Below are positions 1 to 13,587 of a stretch of 64,000 bases of DNA, in pieces (the stretch's first letter is position 1; every line of letters starts with the position of its first letter). The stretch is from positions 64,001 through 128,000 of the forward strand of contig NW_019775766.1 in the NCBI RefSeq assembly GCF_001039355.2, written 5' to 3'. This DNA is from Lingula anatina. Lineage: Eukaryota > Brachiopoda > Lingulata > Lingulida > Lingulidae. The notes below the pieces were generated by a model. It made no database searches and had not been told where the DNA came from. It saw only the letters and a program-made list of their open reading frames with translations. Both the position numbers and the translations under genes were made by a program.

Positions 1-3000
1 ATTTGTTTGACAGTTAAAGGCCGCGAGCACAACACGAGCACCTTAAGCGATCATCACCTCATGGGTTTTTAACGGAGCTAATAACATAGCTCCAACTCTA
101 CCAACAAAACGAGAGTAGATTTGCAATACATGGGCTATTGTTTGGTTTCAAGGGCAACAGTAGTTAACGCAATGTCAAAAGCTGTACCGAGAGACGGTCC
201 AAGAAATGACAAAGGGGTTGCTCTATGAAAACCAAATGGTCTGTTCATTTGCTGTATATGATTTATAGTACTGAACCTATATTTCTACTTTCAGGTATTT
301 TATTTTTTTCTTTACGGAAAAGGCTACACCACAAGCAAAAAAACAGGCACTGCTTAGCAAAAAAGATGTCACCAAACTTGTGTCTACTTCACTGTAAAGC
401 ACATAAAACAGAACCGATGTATGTGTGACAAGTTCGTACCTCCACGCAGGGAAACACGGACTCTGATACACATATCACAAATCATAAGTTCTAAATTAAG
501 ACAAGGCAAAGTTAACGCTTACCTAGACTAAGTGCGTTGTTTATAGGTGAAGAGTACCTGACGTTGTGAGCAATTACAGATCACATCAATCCGCCCCGTC
601 AATCCAGAAATATATATTTTATGGATTAAATATATGTCGTATCCCTCCGTGTTTTATAATCTTCCTTGATTCGTGATGTTTTGATAATGCGCTACAGGCG
701 ATAAAGGTTGAACAATCGGTTTAAGTTTTTATTGTCCTTTATGTATTTTAATGGATTGTTCCCTGCTGTCGTGTAACTCCACTGGGAGCAAAGGTGGTAA
801 TACTAGAGCGGAGATACGTATATATAAATGCAGAATAATAGTAATACGGGATATAAAGAGAAACCCTAGTAGTTGCGGTTTTATATTTAGAATGTAGAGT
901 CCTAAATAGAGCTCATATTGCCATTAACTAAGAAGACCGATACTGGCATTTCTGTCGAACAATTTTTACCATTTTCCAGAGTAACTCTGAAGAGTGTAGA
1001 TCTGGCAGGTCCGTGGTGTCCGTGCTCTGGCGGGTCAGGACCGGGCACTGGACATCTGAACTGTTATGTATATACACACCTACCTGTGTGGGAAGGTTAA
1101 CTTAATACTTTTAGGAGGATGTATATATGTCAGCCCAAGTCCAACCACGCCGAGCATGCTAAACATTGCCCTAACAGACATTTCTCTACTGTGTAGAGTC
1201 AAGAAGGGGGAAAAGTACAGAAGAGAGGGATTCTTAACTCACCTTAAAAGCCCGGGTCCCTGATGTAGCAAGCCCCCATAAAATGACCAACCTACCTCCC
1301 GCCTCTAGTATTTGATGAATAATGCAAGCCCCGGCGCCAATAACGTTGTTGGTTTTTGTTAATCGGAAATAACAGGGGGATGCCTTGTGAAGGTTGATAA
1401 CCTAAAGTTCCAGGTACTCTGGTACTAACAACTGTATCTCTTTTTCAAAAGAAGGCCCACAGAGCACTCTTTAAAGTCTGCATGTCCTCCTGCCTACCCC
1501 GGGACTCCGCTATATCTTGGTATCATAGAAGATAGCGGGAAACCGCAACATCTTCAGAATACCAGCAGCCCAAGAGAATGTTCCTTGATTGTTCTAAGGT
1601 CGCTAGCGTTGCAACATACAACCATTGATAAGATTTCGCAGCGGAACAGCCATGAGAATGACGTCTATGAGATTTTTTTCATTTAGCATGATCAGAAAAC
1701 CAATAAAAAGTACAGAAGTACGAATAATATTTTTTACATACTTCCTGTTCATATTTACAAAATTAAGCCTCTATTTTTGTGACGGATGCCGTTGCAGTCT
1801 GCCGAAATGTATCTCTGTTTGGCATGAAATGAAAGTCTGGTGTAAAAAACGTTGCCGGAGAACTAAAAACGACGATAAAAAGCACTAGCTTTTAAACTTA
1901 CCTTTAAAATAGTCGACTTGTTACAAAGTTTTTACAAACACGCGTGCATAACCTCCGCATTACTGCTACACATGAAAGACGCTGACTCGAAATAGCTTCT
2001 ATCTTCAACTTCGACGACTTAGTCAGATTTCACCGCGGGGAGCGTCGTAAAAAAGCTTTGCACACAAAATTCAGCATCTCTTTAATTGTATGGGTAGGCG
2101 ACAAGATTACAGCTTTTTCATGATGCTTAACGACATCCCTTTTGTTAATGGGCACCTCGACTTCCTACTCTCATTACATGCAGGTTGGCAGGAGGCAGAG
2201 AGGGCACTGATGGTGGGGAATTATGCCCTATTAATGGTTATCTAATTGTCACTACCATGTTTTTAAGTGACATTCGTTGCCTGTTTTCCGCTTGGTAACC
2301 TTGTGTCGAAATCTCTATCTCATAATATCAGATCAAGGCAAGGTACGGTGTAATAAGAGTTGGTGACACGACCGGATTTTCTCCAATCCGCCAGTGCTAG
2401 GACGGGCGACTTCTATTACATACTATCGCTCTGAGGTCACTTATAGGTAGACTATCCACTTTTGAAAACGTCCTAAAGTCAGTTTCTATGTCTTCATATC
2501 GTGCAAACCTCATTTTCTATCTCAATTCAGATCTTAAGACTGGAGAGAAGGCATGTCGCTTTAAACTTTTTGGGAAACATTTAGAGTTGAATTATCTAAT
2601 TAAAGATGGTGTAAAACATCGAAGTCGAGAAAAGACTTGTGAGTTGAAGAAAATTACTTCTTTTTTTCAAGGAAAGTTTAATTTGGTGGGAAAATCGAGG
2701 ATAGGATACCGCTTATAGCTAACCTAAAGAAAATACCTGCTTTGGGTTGATTCGCGTCCAAAATCTGGCCTAATTATTCTAATCTAATTAGTTTTTGATA
2801 TCGCTCTCAGCACGTGTTATTCACCTTTTAACAAACGGAACGGAATACTTATTAAGACGGCAATACATCCGCGTGAGTTCAGTCAAATCCCCGTAAGAAC
2901 GCGTTTTTCCTCTTAACTCCCACTGTTATGTTTTATTGATGTTGACTCAATTGCTTATAATTCTGCCTACTAATGCAATTCAAATTTTGTAGATATATAA

Positions 3001-3762
3001 AGACTATTCTAATTGTTCCAGCAAACGGAAAAGTCATTAAATTGATTGCATATCCCCACTTTGTTGTTTTTCGCCCATTGACCTGGAAAAAAACGCTGAA
3101 TTGTTGATCCAACTTCTCACGGCTCTGACTAAATATACAATTCTAATTTATGTAGATATCTTTCGATTGGATTGTTCTTAGTAAGATAATCGGCTGATGG
3201 GGCTGAACTTGATATCGGCGCCCTCACCCAAGCTAAGGAGCGGTGTTACCTGTGTCACGTGACGCTGGTTAAACAGGTGAAGGACTCCAAGTCACTCCTT
3301 TAAAACAAGGATATAATCTTAAAATAATTAAAAAAAGGTAATACTTTGCAACCAGATATTTTCCTTGCGTCATCCTGTTCATTTCTATGCATTATAACGC
3401 CTGGTTGTTCCTTTACCAAGACACAGACCTATTAAGATAGCGTTTCAATGATCTAATTATTGCCTTTAGGTGGCTTCGTGGCACGTAATGTTAACGTTAT
3501 TTTGCACGTTGTTTAACAGCGTTGTTATGCGCGTTTCAGCTAATGGGTTAGTAAAGGCACTGAAAGAGCAAACAGGCTCCATCTCCATTCTTATGCTGCA
3601 GACGACCGTAATGTTGCAAATTTAGCAGAATAAGTTGTGAATTGATCACAGAACAGAACATGGCTCGTTTATCATAATATGTTATCGGATTTCAAATCTG
3701 ACGCAAGAGAAAAAACAAACGTTGCGATGTTTTCAACACAAATACACTTGAACCGTTATAAT
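1..3762. other. intergenic, no gene seen
   Basis: Both strands have only short open frames, the longest about 87 codons at 1625-1888 (+). None shows a recognisable domain, a believable start with flanking splice sites, or low-complexity protein bias. I see no tRNA, no inverted repeat of note and no transposon ORF. It could still hide very short exons of a gene lying outside the window. Confidence 0.6.
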
Positions 3763-3763
3763 C

Positions 3764-3838
<75 letters not shown>

Positions 3839-3858
3839 AAAAGTCGCAAGAATAAATT

Positions 3859-3884
<26 letters not shown>
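3763..3884. repeat. compound microsatellite (CT)n-(CA)n-(ATT)n
   Basis: A run of CT dinucleotides from about 3763 passes directly into CA repeats (3806-3836). A short spacer then leads to ATT trinucleotides (about 3860-3884). The 70-residue minus-strand frame over it is only translated repeat. Confidence 0.97.
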
Positions 3885-3889
<5 letters not shown>

Positions 3890-3892
3890 TAT

Positions 3893-6800
3893 CATTATTA
3901 TCATTAGGATGTAAAGCTAGGTATGGTAAAATAGTGAAAACCTCATCCCGTGACCCGTAATCAACCTAGTTCACGTGAAGGAAACTACCCACGTGCCTTA
4001 CTTCGAAAGCAAGGGTGAAAAAAAAGCTACAAAAAACTTATCTTGCCAATTTACCTACAAGGGTAGAATGGCACCCATGGACAGCAGGCCGCGTAATAGA
4101 AATCATCACAGATATTCACACTGTAATAATATCCTTTGTAACGTAACGGCGCAGCGGGGCATCTTCTTTCTTGTGGTTTTTATCCATAAACAAGAATTTT
4201 CAGAATGTTTTAGCAATTGTGGTTTCTAGTACAGTCACTTTTAGCAGCGTTCACACCACGGTGCCTTAGATCGAATCTGATTCGATCTCCTTAGCGTCAG
4301 CAGTCCGACATCTGACCCATCACTTTCTCGCATAATATTTCGTAAACTTTTAACTTCTGCTTTAGCATAAAACGAGAAGAAACTGGGTGAGCCACAATAT
4401 TAGAATACAATCGGGAATGCTTGCGTCATAAGGATCGAATCAGAATCGGTCTATCGGGATCTAATGAGAACTTTGACTCTACTCAAACAGTTGGCGCGCG
4501 TCTCGCCGCGGAGTGTTAATACGATGGAAGTAGATTACAAGAAACGCTGAATGAAACGCGACGGGGTGGTAATCAGAACACGATGGGGACCTACCACGTC
4601 AAAGTCGACACTATGGTGCTTTTACTGATTTGACAGCAGTTATTGATAATCATGCTATGAATTGTTCCCACTACAAATGCCTTTCTTGTCTCATAACGCT
4701 CTCTGGGGCAACGGGTGCGGGCGGCAGAGGCGGCTATGTGAGCCTTTGCGGTATTCCTGCTATCTGAAGATCAGCGAGCAAGGGTCAAGGAAATGTGTTT
4801 AAGCCTACTTGTACGAGGGGAATGCCAAAAAAATTCGCTCTTTTAACGCCCTGCCTCGCTATCTTAGACTTAGGTTTCACTGGAGTCAGTTCAGGTAAAT
4901 TGCTACTGCTCAAAGATAAACGACTCCCGCAAAGGATTAGTGATAATTTCTCTATCTTTCTCTAGCTTAACACATCCAGAAAGCTGAAAGGAGGAGGCAC
5001 ATCTGGTCGTGGTGGAGCTCTTGTGAATGCGACAGTTGAGACAACAATTGCGCCAGAGATGCCGCCACTGATAGGCTTTATCTTATGGATTATCCCGACG
5101 CATTATCAGTTAATCATTGTTAATTCGGTGGCATTGAAGGAAGTAAGGCCTTGAGCGCGTGATGTGTAGACTGAACATTTTAAACAGGTTATCAATGGTA
5201 AAATTTTAGTTAAAGCTGTAATGTATCGATTTATGGTCAGTTATCATTAATAAAGATTAGGAGTTGCCCTATCAACCCGGTGACTAAACTTTAACGATAA
5301 GAATGCAGAATTACATGAAAAGGAACACGTACATTACAATACCGAGAAATTGAATTACGTGACTTAATTAACAGGGGATTGCCCTTTAGCGCACCGTAAT
5401 AAAAGGTAGACAAAAAAGATGTCGACAGAGTAAGTAAAAAGTAAAGATGCGTGCTTTATGACAAGTTTGAATGTGTTGAGCAGCACATAAAATGAACATA
5501 AGAATCTTAATATTACACCACACACATATATACAGCTCACCACTTAACGCTTAATAAACCATTATCTCCCAGACAGTCACAGTGTCAACGAGTACGTACC
5601 TCTGCTGAAGCAAGTCTCCGTGCGTTTGAACCGTAATTTAAGAGGTAGGAGGCGGATTTCGTCTTCTCTTCAATCCCGATTGCACTCGTCTGGAGCACCT
5701 GTCAGACGAGCCAATTTGTCACTGTCTTCAGTAATATCTCGTCGTCAGTACAATAAAGGGTGGAAACGTAACGAGTAAGTTAGACTGGATGACGAGTGAC
5801 TTCAACAATTTATACAATGTACTTCTGAACACGTCCCTTTTCCCGATGGGCTTTCTCACAGTTATCTATCCTAATTTCTGGACTAGTCAAGAGTCCCTTT
5901 AAGTAGTTCTTTTGTTCTTACGAAGTAAACAACAGGTTCTTGTATTCACCTTTTGAGGACACCGCGATCTGCTGCCCGGTGGCTACGTGTCGCACCTGTG
6001 ATTGCTTAAAATATATTTGTATCCTAAAGGACGTGCACGGATCACCTTCCTAATGTCTCGTTAACTAGTTAAGTCCCAATTTATGTATGCCGGCGTCCGC
6101 TCTACTCAACTTGGGTACTCCGGACTTTTTACAGTGCACTAACCCGGCTCTTTGTGCGTACGTAGTGGCTTGATCGGCTGATGTATGCTTAGTTTTTGAG
6201 ACGTCAAAGTTCAGTCCAGCAAAGTTAGCGAGTCAATCTATATATAGTATTTTCAGGTCTCTAAGATGACTCACTCACAAGGGGGGTGACAACTGGCTTA
6301 TTCAGGATTCTGAAGAGAGAAATCAACCTCGAATAAAAAGATAGAGCTCTACACAACAATCCTGATTAATGAACTTCCGACAATCTTACCGGAGACCTGC
6401 CAGATTAAGTCCGCACTACTTAACACGCCTCAAGAACACTCGGATCCTAGATCGTGTAAACGCATGTAAATCTTCGTTAAACGTTAGCCAGAATGATTTG
6501 CAGTTTTCAAATTATTTCTCGAAATAATCACGTCTAATATCACGTTCCTCTCAAACCACTTTTCATTGAACAAATCCGACTGTTATTTCACCAGACAGCC
6601 ACTTAGCTAAGACGCTCGGACAAACTGGCAGGCGAAGAGAGAGGAGATCCGATGCGTTGCAGAGGCAGAAATAGTTATGTGCACCAAACTCTCCTGATCT
6701 GGTTTTTCAAACGAAGCTCAGCTCGTGAGAGAGTCCAATTATCTTTCATTTCATCTCATTTTTGCAATCCAAGCCCCTTGGACTTTAACAATAGCTGATT

Positions 6801-9800
6801 GAGAGCGGCAGGGAACCTGTGAATCGGAGGTAGCTATCTAATCTCTCGAGTTATAAAAAGTAATACTTTGAAAGGTCCCAGTATCGGGTTGCCGAACAGA
6901 CGTCAGGCTAAATGGGCTGCGGCAACCTTACTCAATTAAAAATTGTTCCGCAACCTTCATCAGTTCCGGACCGATATAAATTGGGTAATTGATCCCCGCA
7001 TCTCAACTTATTATAGAAATTTGGCTATATGTTGAGCCCCGTACAGGACCCGGATTGTTTGTAAGCCGTCAAGCACTGCTGGTCGGTATAAAGTGCGAAA
7101 TGCGTTACTTGAGCTCTAGCATACAGAATTGATCATAACCTTACGAAAACAGATGATCTATTATAATATCAAACAAAGGATGGGGGAATAGGTAATTTCA
7201 TACATCCAAAAAGGTGTTGAAGTGTTTCCTCTCCCCGTGAGAGGTTGTGACGTAAATGTGATGTGCACACCTTTCGATGTTTGATTTTTAAAGAAAGTTT
7301 TCAGTAAGTTGAATACAACATTAGTTAAGTTAAAGAGACCACCTTATTCGAATGCACTGGCCAAAAAATAACGTTACTCGGGAACGAAAATAAACCGGGA
7401 TTGGTGTTCTGTTGGTACACCTTGAAGAACCTTGAAAAAACGGTTCACTCGAGCTCCCTCTTCCTTCCAAGCCAGTTGCTGGGATATTTAAATGGTTTAA
7501 AAACAAACAAAGCCAAATACTTCTTTGTTCAGTAAAAATGATGCCGCAATTACCCTATATACGTTACCCAAAATAGTCGTATTCGGGTATAAAGTAAGCC
7601 AAGCCTGGCGCTATGTTTGTAAACATCGTAGACCTTTCCAGAGAACGCACTGCTACGTCAACAACGCCGACTATTTACGCATCTCATCAATAGTTACTTA
7701 AACCCAGTTAATCTCTACTTGACATTCCTCTACTGGTCGATATCAACAGTGAAAACAATATCTGCCAAGTTTGGTATGGGGCCCTTTGCCATTGTGCACT
7801 GACACCAAAGTTTACTCAAGATTAAAAATCCACATATTTTTTTTTCAATAACGCAGTCTGAGCACCTTACGTTTCAGCAAATGTGATCGTTGTTAAATGG
7901 CTGTGGTAAGCGTACGCCAGGGGATGGAGGGGGGGGGGGGAAGGCAGTGTCACAGTTCTGAGACTCGGCGTGTGATCTTTTCAGCTGTTATAATGAGATT
8001 TTTTAGCAAAAACTAGCGTACTTTACTGATTCATAAATACTAACCAAAATGAAAAAAAGTATTGAACAATAGTAAGCCAGTCAGAGAGTTGCTCTCGCAT
8101 TACTGAACAGACGGGTTTACAGCTTCATCATAAAAAATTAATTTAAAATCTTATAATCGCTTCTATCATCGATCTGCTTGCGAGACCCGCATAAAGCTGT
8201 CACCAGAAAAACCACCCAGGCGCTGATATGATACAGTTTTTCAATCTTTTTTTTTTTCGGTCCCTAATCCCTAATTTCTTTTTAACTACCTGTACTACTA
8301 TTTTCTCAGCCTGTAGTGTTCAGTGACTGTGGCCCGTATCTCCGTCCCTGCCCTCTCAACACTTGCCAATTTTCATGGTTATGATCAAAAGAAGTGAAAA
8401 TGTTTGCCCTGACGTCTCTCTCGCTAAGTGCGGTGTGAATAATCACAGCTCTGAGGTCAGATATAATGCTCCATAACCGCAGAGTGGTCCGATCTCGTCA
8501 CACTCGTTTCATTATGTCAGGTTAGATCACTTTCAAATACCATTTTTTGTCTGTCAGTGCTGATGATATGTGGTAGGAGTCCGGTGCTAATAGCTTAATT
8601 AAATGTTCTGATGGTGTAATGAATATGTACCTTTCAGGTTCAGCCGCTTAAACCTTTGACACTTTTCGTCTAAAGGGTTTCCAGGATTTAGCGTGTGCGT
8701 GCGTGAATGATTGTGCATGCTTATATGTGCCCGTGAGATTATGGGAGGTGCGGTGTTTCTGTGTGCGCGCGTGCATGTGCGTGCATGTGGGTTTGCATGT
8801 GTGCCTGTGCATGTGAGTGCTCCCATTAAGCAAACAAAAGTGTCAATCTTTATAACATACAGTGTACATTAGAATATTTTCGCTATTTTTCTGTCTTATT
8901 TACATAAATACAATCGCTTTCCGTTGGTATGTTACATGATATCAACGCAAAGATCGTGATGTCTTACTCACCCCCGTCATCCTTCACATCATCACAGCAC
9001 GGGGTCTGCTACATCAAATAAAGTCACCGGTACCCGTTCCCCATAGTCGACACCTAAGACACTGCTAAAAAGAAGTCTATGATCTACTGCTTTCTTGATT
9101 TATTGCTTGATGCTACCAAGTACCAGTGACAATGAAATCACCACATTTAAACTCTATAACACGAACATTGCTGAAAAGGTTATCACTTCTTTCATTGTAA
9201 CCAGGCCCACCTAAAAATCCAAGATCCTGCGTTAAAAGGCCCGTTTACACACTACAAAGTGTTTCACTTGGGGGCAATCCTGGTTCCCACTGCCTTTACT
9301 TAATAAATGGAATGATAAATCCTTAAGTTAATTCGTCTAAATGCTATTTTCGACTTTTTATCGCAAATATTACTGGTCCATTATCATATTGGAAAGACGG
9401 GCTTTAGGGATTTTGAGGTAAAGTTTTGGTGTTTTAGCCTTTATTTCTTTACTTTTGTTGGTTGGTATTAGACGACTAACCACCAATAATCCATGCTAGA
9501 GCCTTTTGTCACTGTGAAATTGCTAAGTGATATAAATAACAAGTGTTACTACGTTTGAACAAAGCTCGGTATTATTGGTTTGATGGGTTTTGCTACTCAC
9601 ATATAGCTGGTTTTATCACGAAGTGAAAACATCTACAATAATCTTTCGAGATTTTGTTTCAAATTATTAGAAGAGTAAACAGACGAAAGATATAATGAAA
9701 CAGAACGCCAGTTATGAAATCAAAGGTTTAAAAATGAATTTTTGAGAGGAAAGGGAGGTGCAGCATGCGACCTTTCCACCTCTATAAGAACCCAACACAA

Positions 9801-12580
9801 TGGAAAACCATCAATAAATAAATTAATAGACTTATTTTTATCCCCACACATTGAAACTTCTAAGACATATACATAGTCAATGATAATGTAGCTTTAAAAA
9901 TCCACCTACATTAAGAGTGCGTCTTCATTCCAGTCCACCGTCTACACCCACGACTGCTATACTTGTACCTGGAGATGTTTTATTCAGGGAGATTAGTTTA
10001 AAGTGAAACGGATATTACAAGGTCTGACGCACTCAATTAACTGGGTTTTTTCTCTCGAAATTCTTTATCAGAAGGATTAAACAACGTGGATTCAAATTCA
10101 TCAGTTTTTAGAAGCGACCACTGTATGTAAGGTGGGGTCGCATTATTATTTTTAAATTAGGTAAACCAGCGTTAACGTTTTATTTCTTATCAAATGCAGA
10201 GGTTTCAAAAGTAATTTTTTTCTGGCTCAAATTAGTAAAGGTGTGTTCAAGTGAGTCATTAGCTATTTTCACGGCTAATCTCGTTTTAGAATCTAAATCA
10301 AATTTTAACTTACAGGTACGTCTTGTTCAATTTCCAATTTTTTGCCAGTATGGTAGACCCCCCTCTCCCATCTCAATCTAATTTTGAATTATTGAAAAGC
10401 CACCACACGTTCGTAAAGCCCTCGACAAGCTTGCTGACTGGCAATTCCACTGAACCCTAGAGATACACAGCAACAGAGATAGACATGCAAATATAAAATG
10501 TCGGGAAACAAAACCTGACCAAAGCACTGCCATGGAATATTGTAGATAAGAATGAAAAATACGAGAATCAGACACGTTTTGAGAAGTGGTCTATGAAAAA
10601 GTTCAAATCCACAAATGCACAAACCCCAGCAACTGATAATACATTCAAGATCATTGGCAGCCTTTTTTCTTTTCCAAGAAGCCTGTAAGGAAATATTTTT
10701 AAGTTGGGGAGTGCTCTTCGTATGAAAAAATAAGGAAGAAAAAAACGGTTACGGTAAAAATATAATAGGTCTGAAACTCCTCCCTCTAAGTTATGTCTGC
10801 TCTATGATAAATTAATAGTATACTCCAGTATGCGAAGGCCAAGTGTCCTCGGGATTTCTACAAACGTATACACTATATATGAAGTATATAATTGTCAAAA
10901 ATGGCTCTCTATAGACACACTGTTTTTTTAATTGCATCTCTGTCACTCTATCTCGAAGTCGACAAGACAAGTTTTATAACGTAAAATGTATTCGTTCCAC
11001 TCGCAATTCATATCAACAACAAAGAATGGGGCGGGTTTCAGTTTCAGACTATTTCAATTTAACGAATGACAATGATATAGTAAGAAGTTAATGTAGTCCC
11101 ACTACAGAGAGACAGTTCATTTGTACTTGAACACAGCCCCTCATTGATAATGCACAATCTATTTCTGACAGCTATTGCTTTTTTAAAACCGGTTTTCTTT
11201 AATTTAGACCCACAAAATAAATACAGATGAATGAGTTATCGCAATAAATCTAGCTTGTCAACTCGATTTTAATTCGGGTGAAAAGCAAAGTCAATAAAAC
11301 TTGATACCATCTGATGGAATCACTGGCTGGGTTGGTATCGCTATTTTAGAGTGAAATCGACTAAAAACTTATCCACAAAGGAGACTGTGTTTAAGGCTCT
11401 CCGTTTACTGCTCTCCCTACCACAGTGACTGGCAATACAGTGTCATGTTTCCGTAAAAGTTGAATGATTCCACAACAGGTATAAATACATGGGGATAAAC
11501 GAAGGTGAAGCTCCTTGTGGTGAGGACAGAAGAGCGCTGTTGAAAGTTACAGGAAAACTTACACCTTCATACGTCAAACGTGAATGACAGTAAGTGTGAC
11601 GTGCACAAGCGTTTCAAAGTGCCACAAAAACCATACAAAGGGCTACTCTTGTCTAAAGCTAAAACCCCCATTGTCCAGAGTGAAAAAAGACACTTATTTC
11701 ATTGACAGCTTTTTCACATATACATTTGTGTACTGTTAATAACCCATACTGACAAAATCTCAAGCTTGGGTCCATTTTGAATTCCGCATCAAAAACAAAA
11801 TTCCCGACTTGAACATTTTATAAAGTGATTATGGAACTCGCCAAACTGCAGGATCCTAGCTGTTTTCAACTGACTTCAACCCCCAATTTATAAAACTTCC
11901 ATATTCACGCGATCGATTTGTAACTTCCAAAGATAATGAACGTCGTCACGGTTTAGAATTCTGTTTTATTTTAGATACATATTTTCCGTATCATGATGCA
12001 TATGCCTAATTTTATTTTGAGACATGAAAGGCTACATGTTTGATAAATGGATCGATAAGCAAAAAGCTGATTGACACATTAAAGTAGAGTTTTAACAGTA
12101 AATGACTGGATAATCTGTATAATCTAATATAATCCCTTGTTCCCAAACTGCGTGCAAGTTAACACCCTCTCCCTCATGTGTATTGGTCATCAAGTCAAAA
12201 TCAGAACCGCTTGTAACGTGATGGCCCACGCCTGGTCATATGACTGTCATGTGACTGTCATGTGGTGGATGTGAAGGGTCAGACACAAGTCCACTGACCA
12301 TGGCACAGGTTGTCCGGTCTCAAGTAGTCGCGTTCAAGTCAGTCCCAGTTTAGTTAGCTCTCGTTGAATTGGGTCTTTTTAGTAGTTCGCAAAGGTTATA
12401 GCCCAACAAGGACGGTTTTAATGTAACAATGTTTTTTAACAAGTCATCGCCTATGTTCATAAAATAGGCTACCTTCAGTTTTGCTGTAGGCCTTGTGTTC
12501 TAACTTGCCTTTATCTATCGTTATTTAAAACACGGTTTAAGTGAATGCTGATACAGCAAACTCTCAGGATGCAGTGTCGC
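3893..12580. other. intergenic, no gene seen
   Basis: No coding region can be supported. Open frames are short and lack recognisable motifs. Local features are a degenerate GT/GC-rich dinucleotide tract around 8692-8820, a run of G near 7930-7941, and a small direct duplication around 12238-12265. The base mix up to roughly 7.8 kb looks more even, with fewer A/T runs, than the DNA further right. I judged this by eye and did not measure it. Confidence 0.55.
8692..8820. repeat. degenerate TG/GTGC dinucleotide tract
   Basis: Alternating purine-pyrimidine sequence rich in GTGC and TGTG, imperfect throughout. The two His/Thr/Arg-rich frames on the minus strand (8599-8833) are products of this repeat and not genes. 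Confidence 0.8.
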
Positions 12581-12739
12581 TGTGACAGGAAAGGTAGTCC
12601 GCAAGAAGCTGATGTCCGTTCCCCATTACTTTGTACAGGAGACACTCGTCCCATATACTAACCCCAATAACCGGACTAATCATAACCTTAGTACTAATCA
12701 TATTAGACTTCCATTCCTAGGAGTACCATTCCTGTCACA
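12581..12739. mobile_element. MITE-like element, family 1, copy 1
   Basis: About 159 bp bounded by inverted TGTGACAGGAA-type ends. The left end reads TGTGACAGGAAAGGTAGTCC. The right end, reverse complemented, begins TGTGACAGGAATGGTACTCC. A second copy in opposite orientation lies at 48551-48704 and shares internal blocks such as CGTCCCATATACT. The element has no coding capacity. I could not identify a clean target-site duplication, so the superfamily is open. Confidence 0.8.
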
Positions 12740-12994
12740 CTGTGTACAGGGGACTGTTTCACAAAGGAAATTTCGATAGAAAATTAGTCCAAACTTTCAT
12801 ACCAAAATTTTAGTCTGTGTTAACTGCGGATACATCAGCAGAGGACCAGAAAGGAACACATTGATAGCGGATGCAATTTGGTGATGATGATCTAACCAGT
12901 GACAAGACTCAAGTCCTTGTCATTCCAGCTATCGAAGGTATTTTCTACACGGATATTGGCATTAGCTTGGATCTTGCTAGACCAAGATGGTCAG

Positions 12995-13587
12995 CACTAG
13001 ATCATATACGGCAGCGGGACGGAAGTGAGTAATCCAACATGGCGGTCCCTAGCGACGAGATGCTAAGGCTGATAGTCGAATGTTGTAGTGCCGATCAAAA
13101 CACAGTTCAATTGTTTTTTTTAATCGTATAATAACTAGGAATATAGCATATAATTTTTATTTACTTTTTAATTTGTCTTTTTATTTTTTAATCGTATTAT
13201 ACCTGGGATTTTGTAAACTTTGCGATTTGAATAAAGTAGATGAGTTCCACCTCCTGCTAGAGTGCAAAGCATATGATTCAATACGTGATGTAGGCTACTG
13301 ATGTAGGCTACTGTCTTTGATTGTACCTTATTTGTGAAGGTGTATCAATAAAGAATCCCTAGGGATATAGCATACATGTATATTTTCCTAGATATTTTGC
13401 TGTAAAACTACATCCTATAAATGTCTCGGCGGCGCCACTCGGAACTACTCGGATGTCTCCGCACTCGACAATAAGTATGGTTAGTATGGAGCTTGCGGAA
13501 TGAGCCGAGGATTGCCGATTGCGGCGGCGCTGGGGGCCGCCATGTTGGATTACTCACTTCCGTCCCGCTGCCGTATATGATCTAGTG
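12995..13587. mobile_element. non-autonomous transposon with 51-bp perfect TIRs
   Basis: Positions 12995-13045 and 13537-13587 are exact reverse complements over 51 bases, starting CACTAGATCATATACGGCAG. The interior (about 490 bp) has no significant open frame, so this is a non-autonomous element. The outermost CACTA could point to a CACTA-type transposon, but the flanking three bases differ (CAG and GTC). If the flanking TA is instead the target duplication, a TA-target family is possible. Which applies cannot be settled from one copy. Confidence 0.9.

Noticed and set aside
3692-3904. 70-codon Ile/Cys/Glu-Arg frame
   Set aside because: Pure microsatellite translation.
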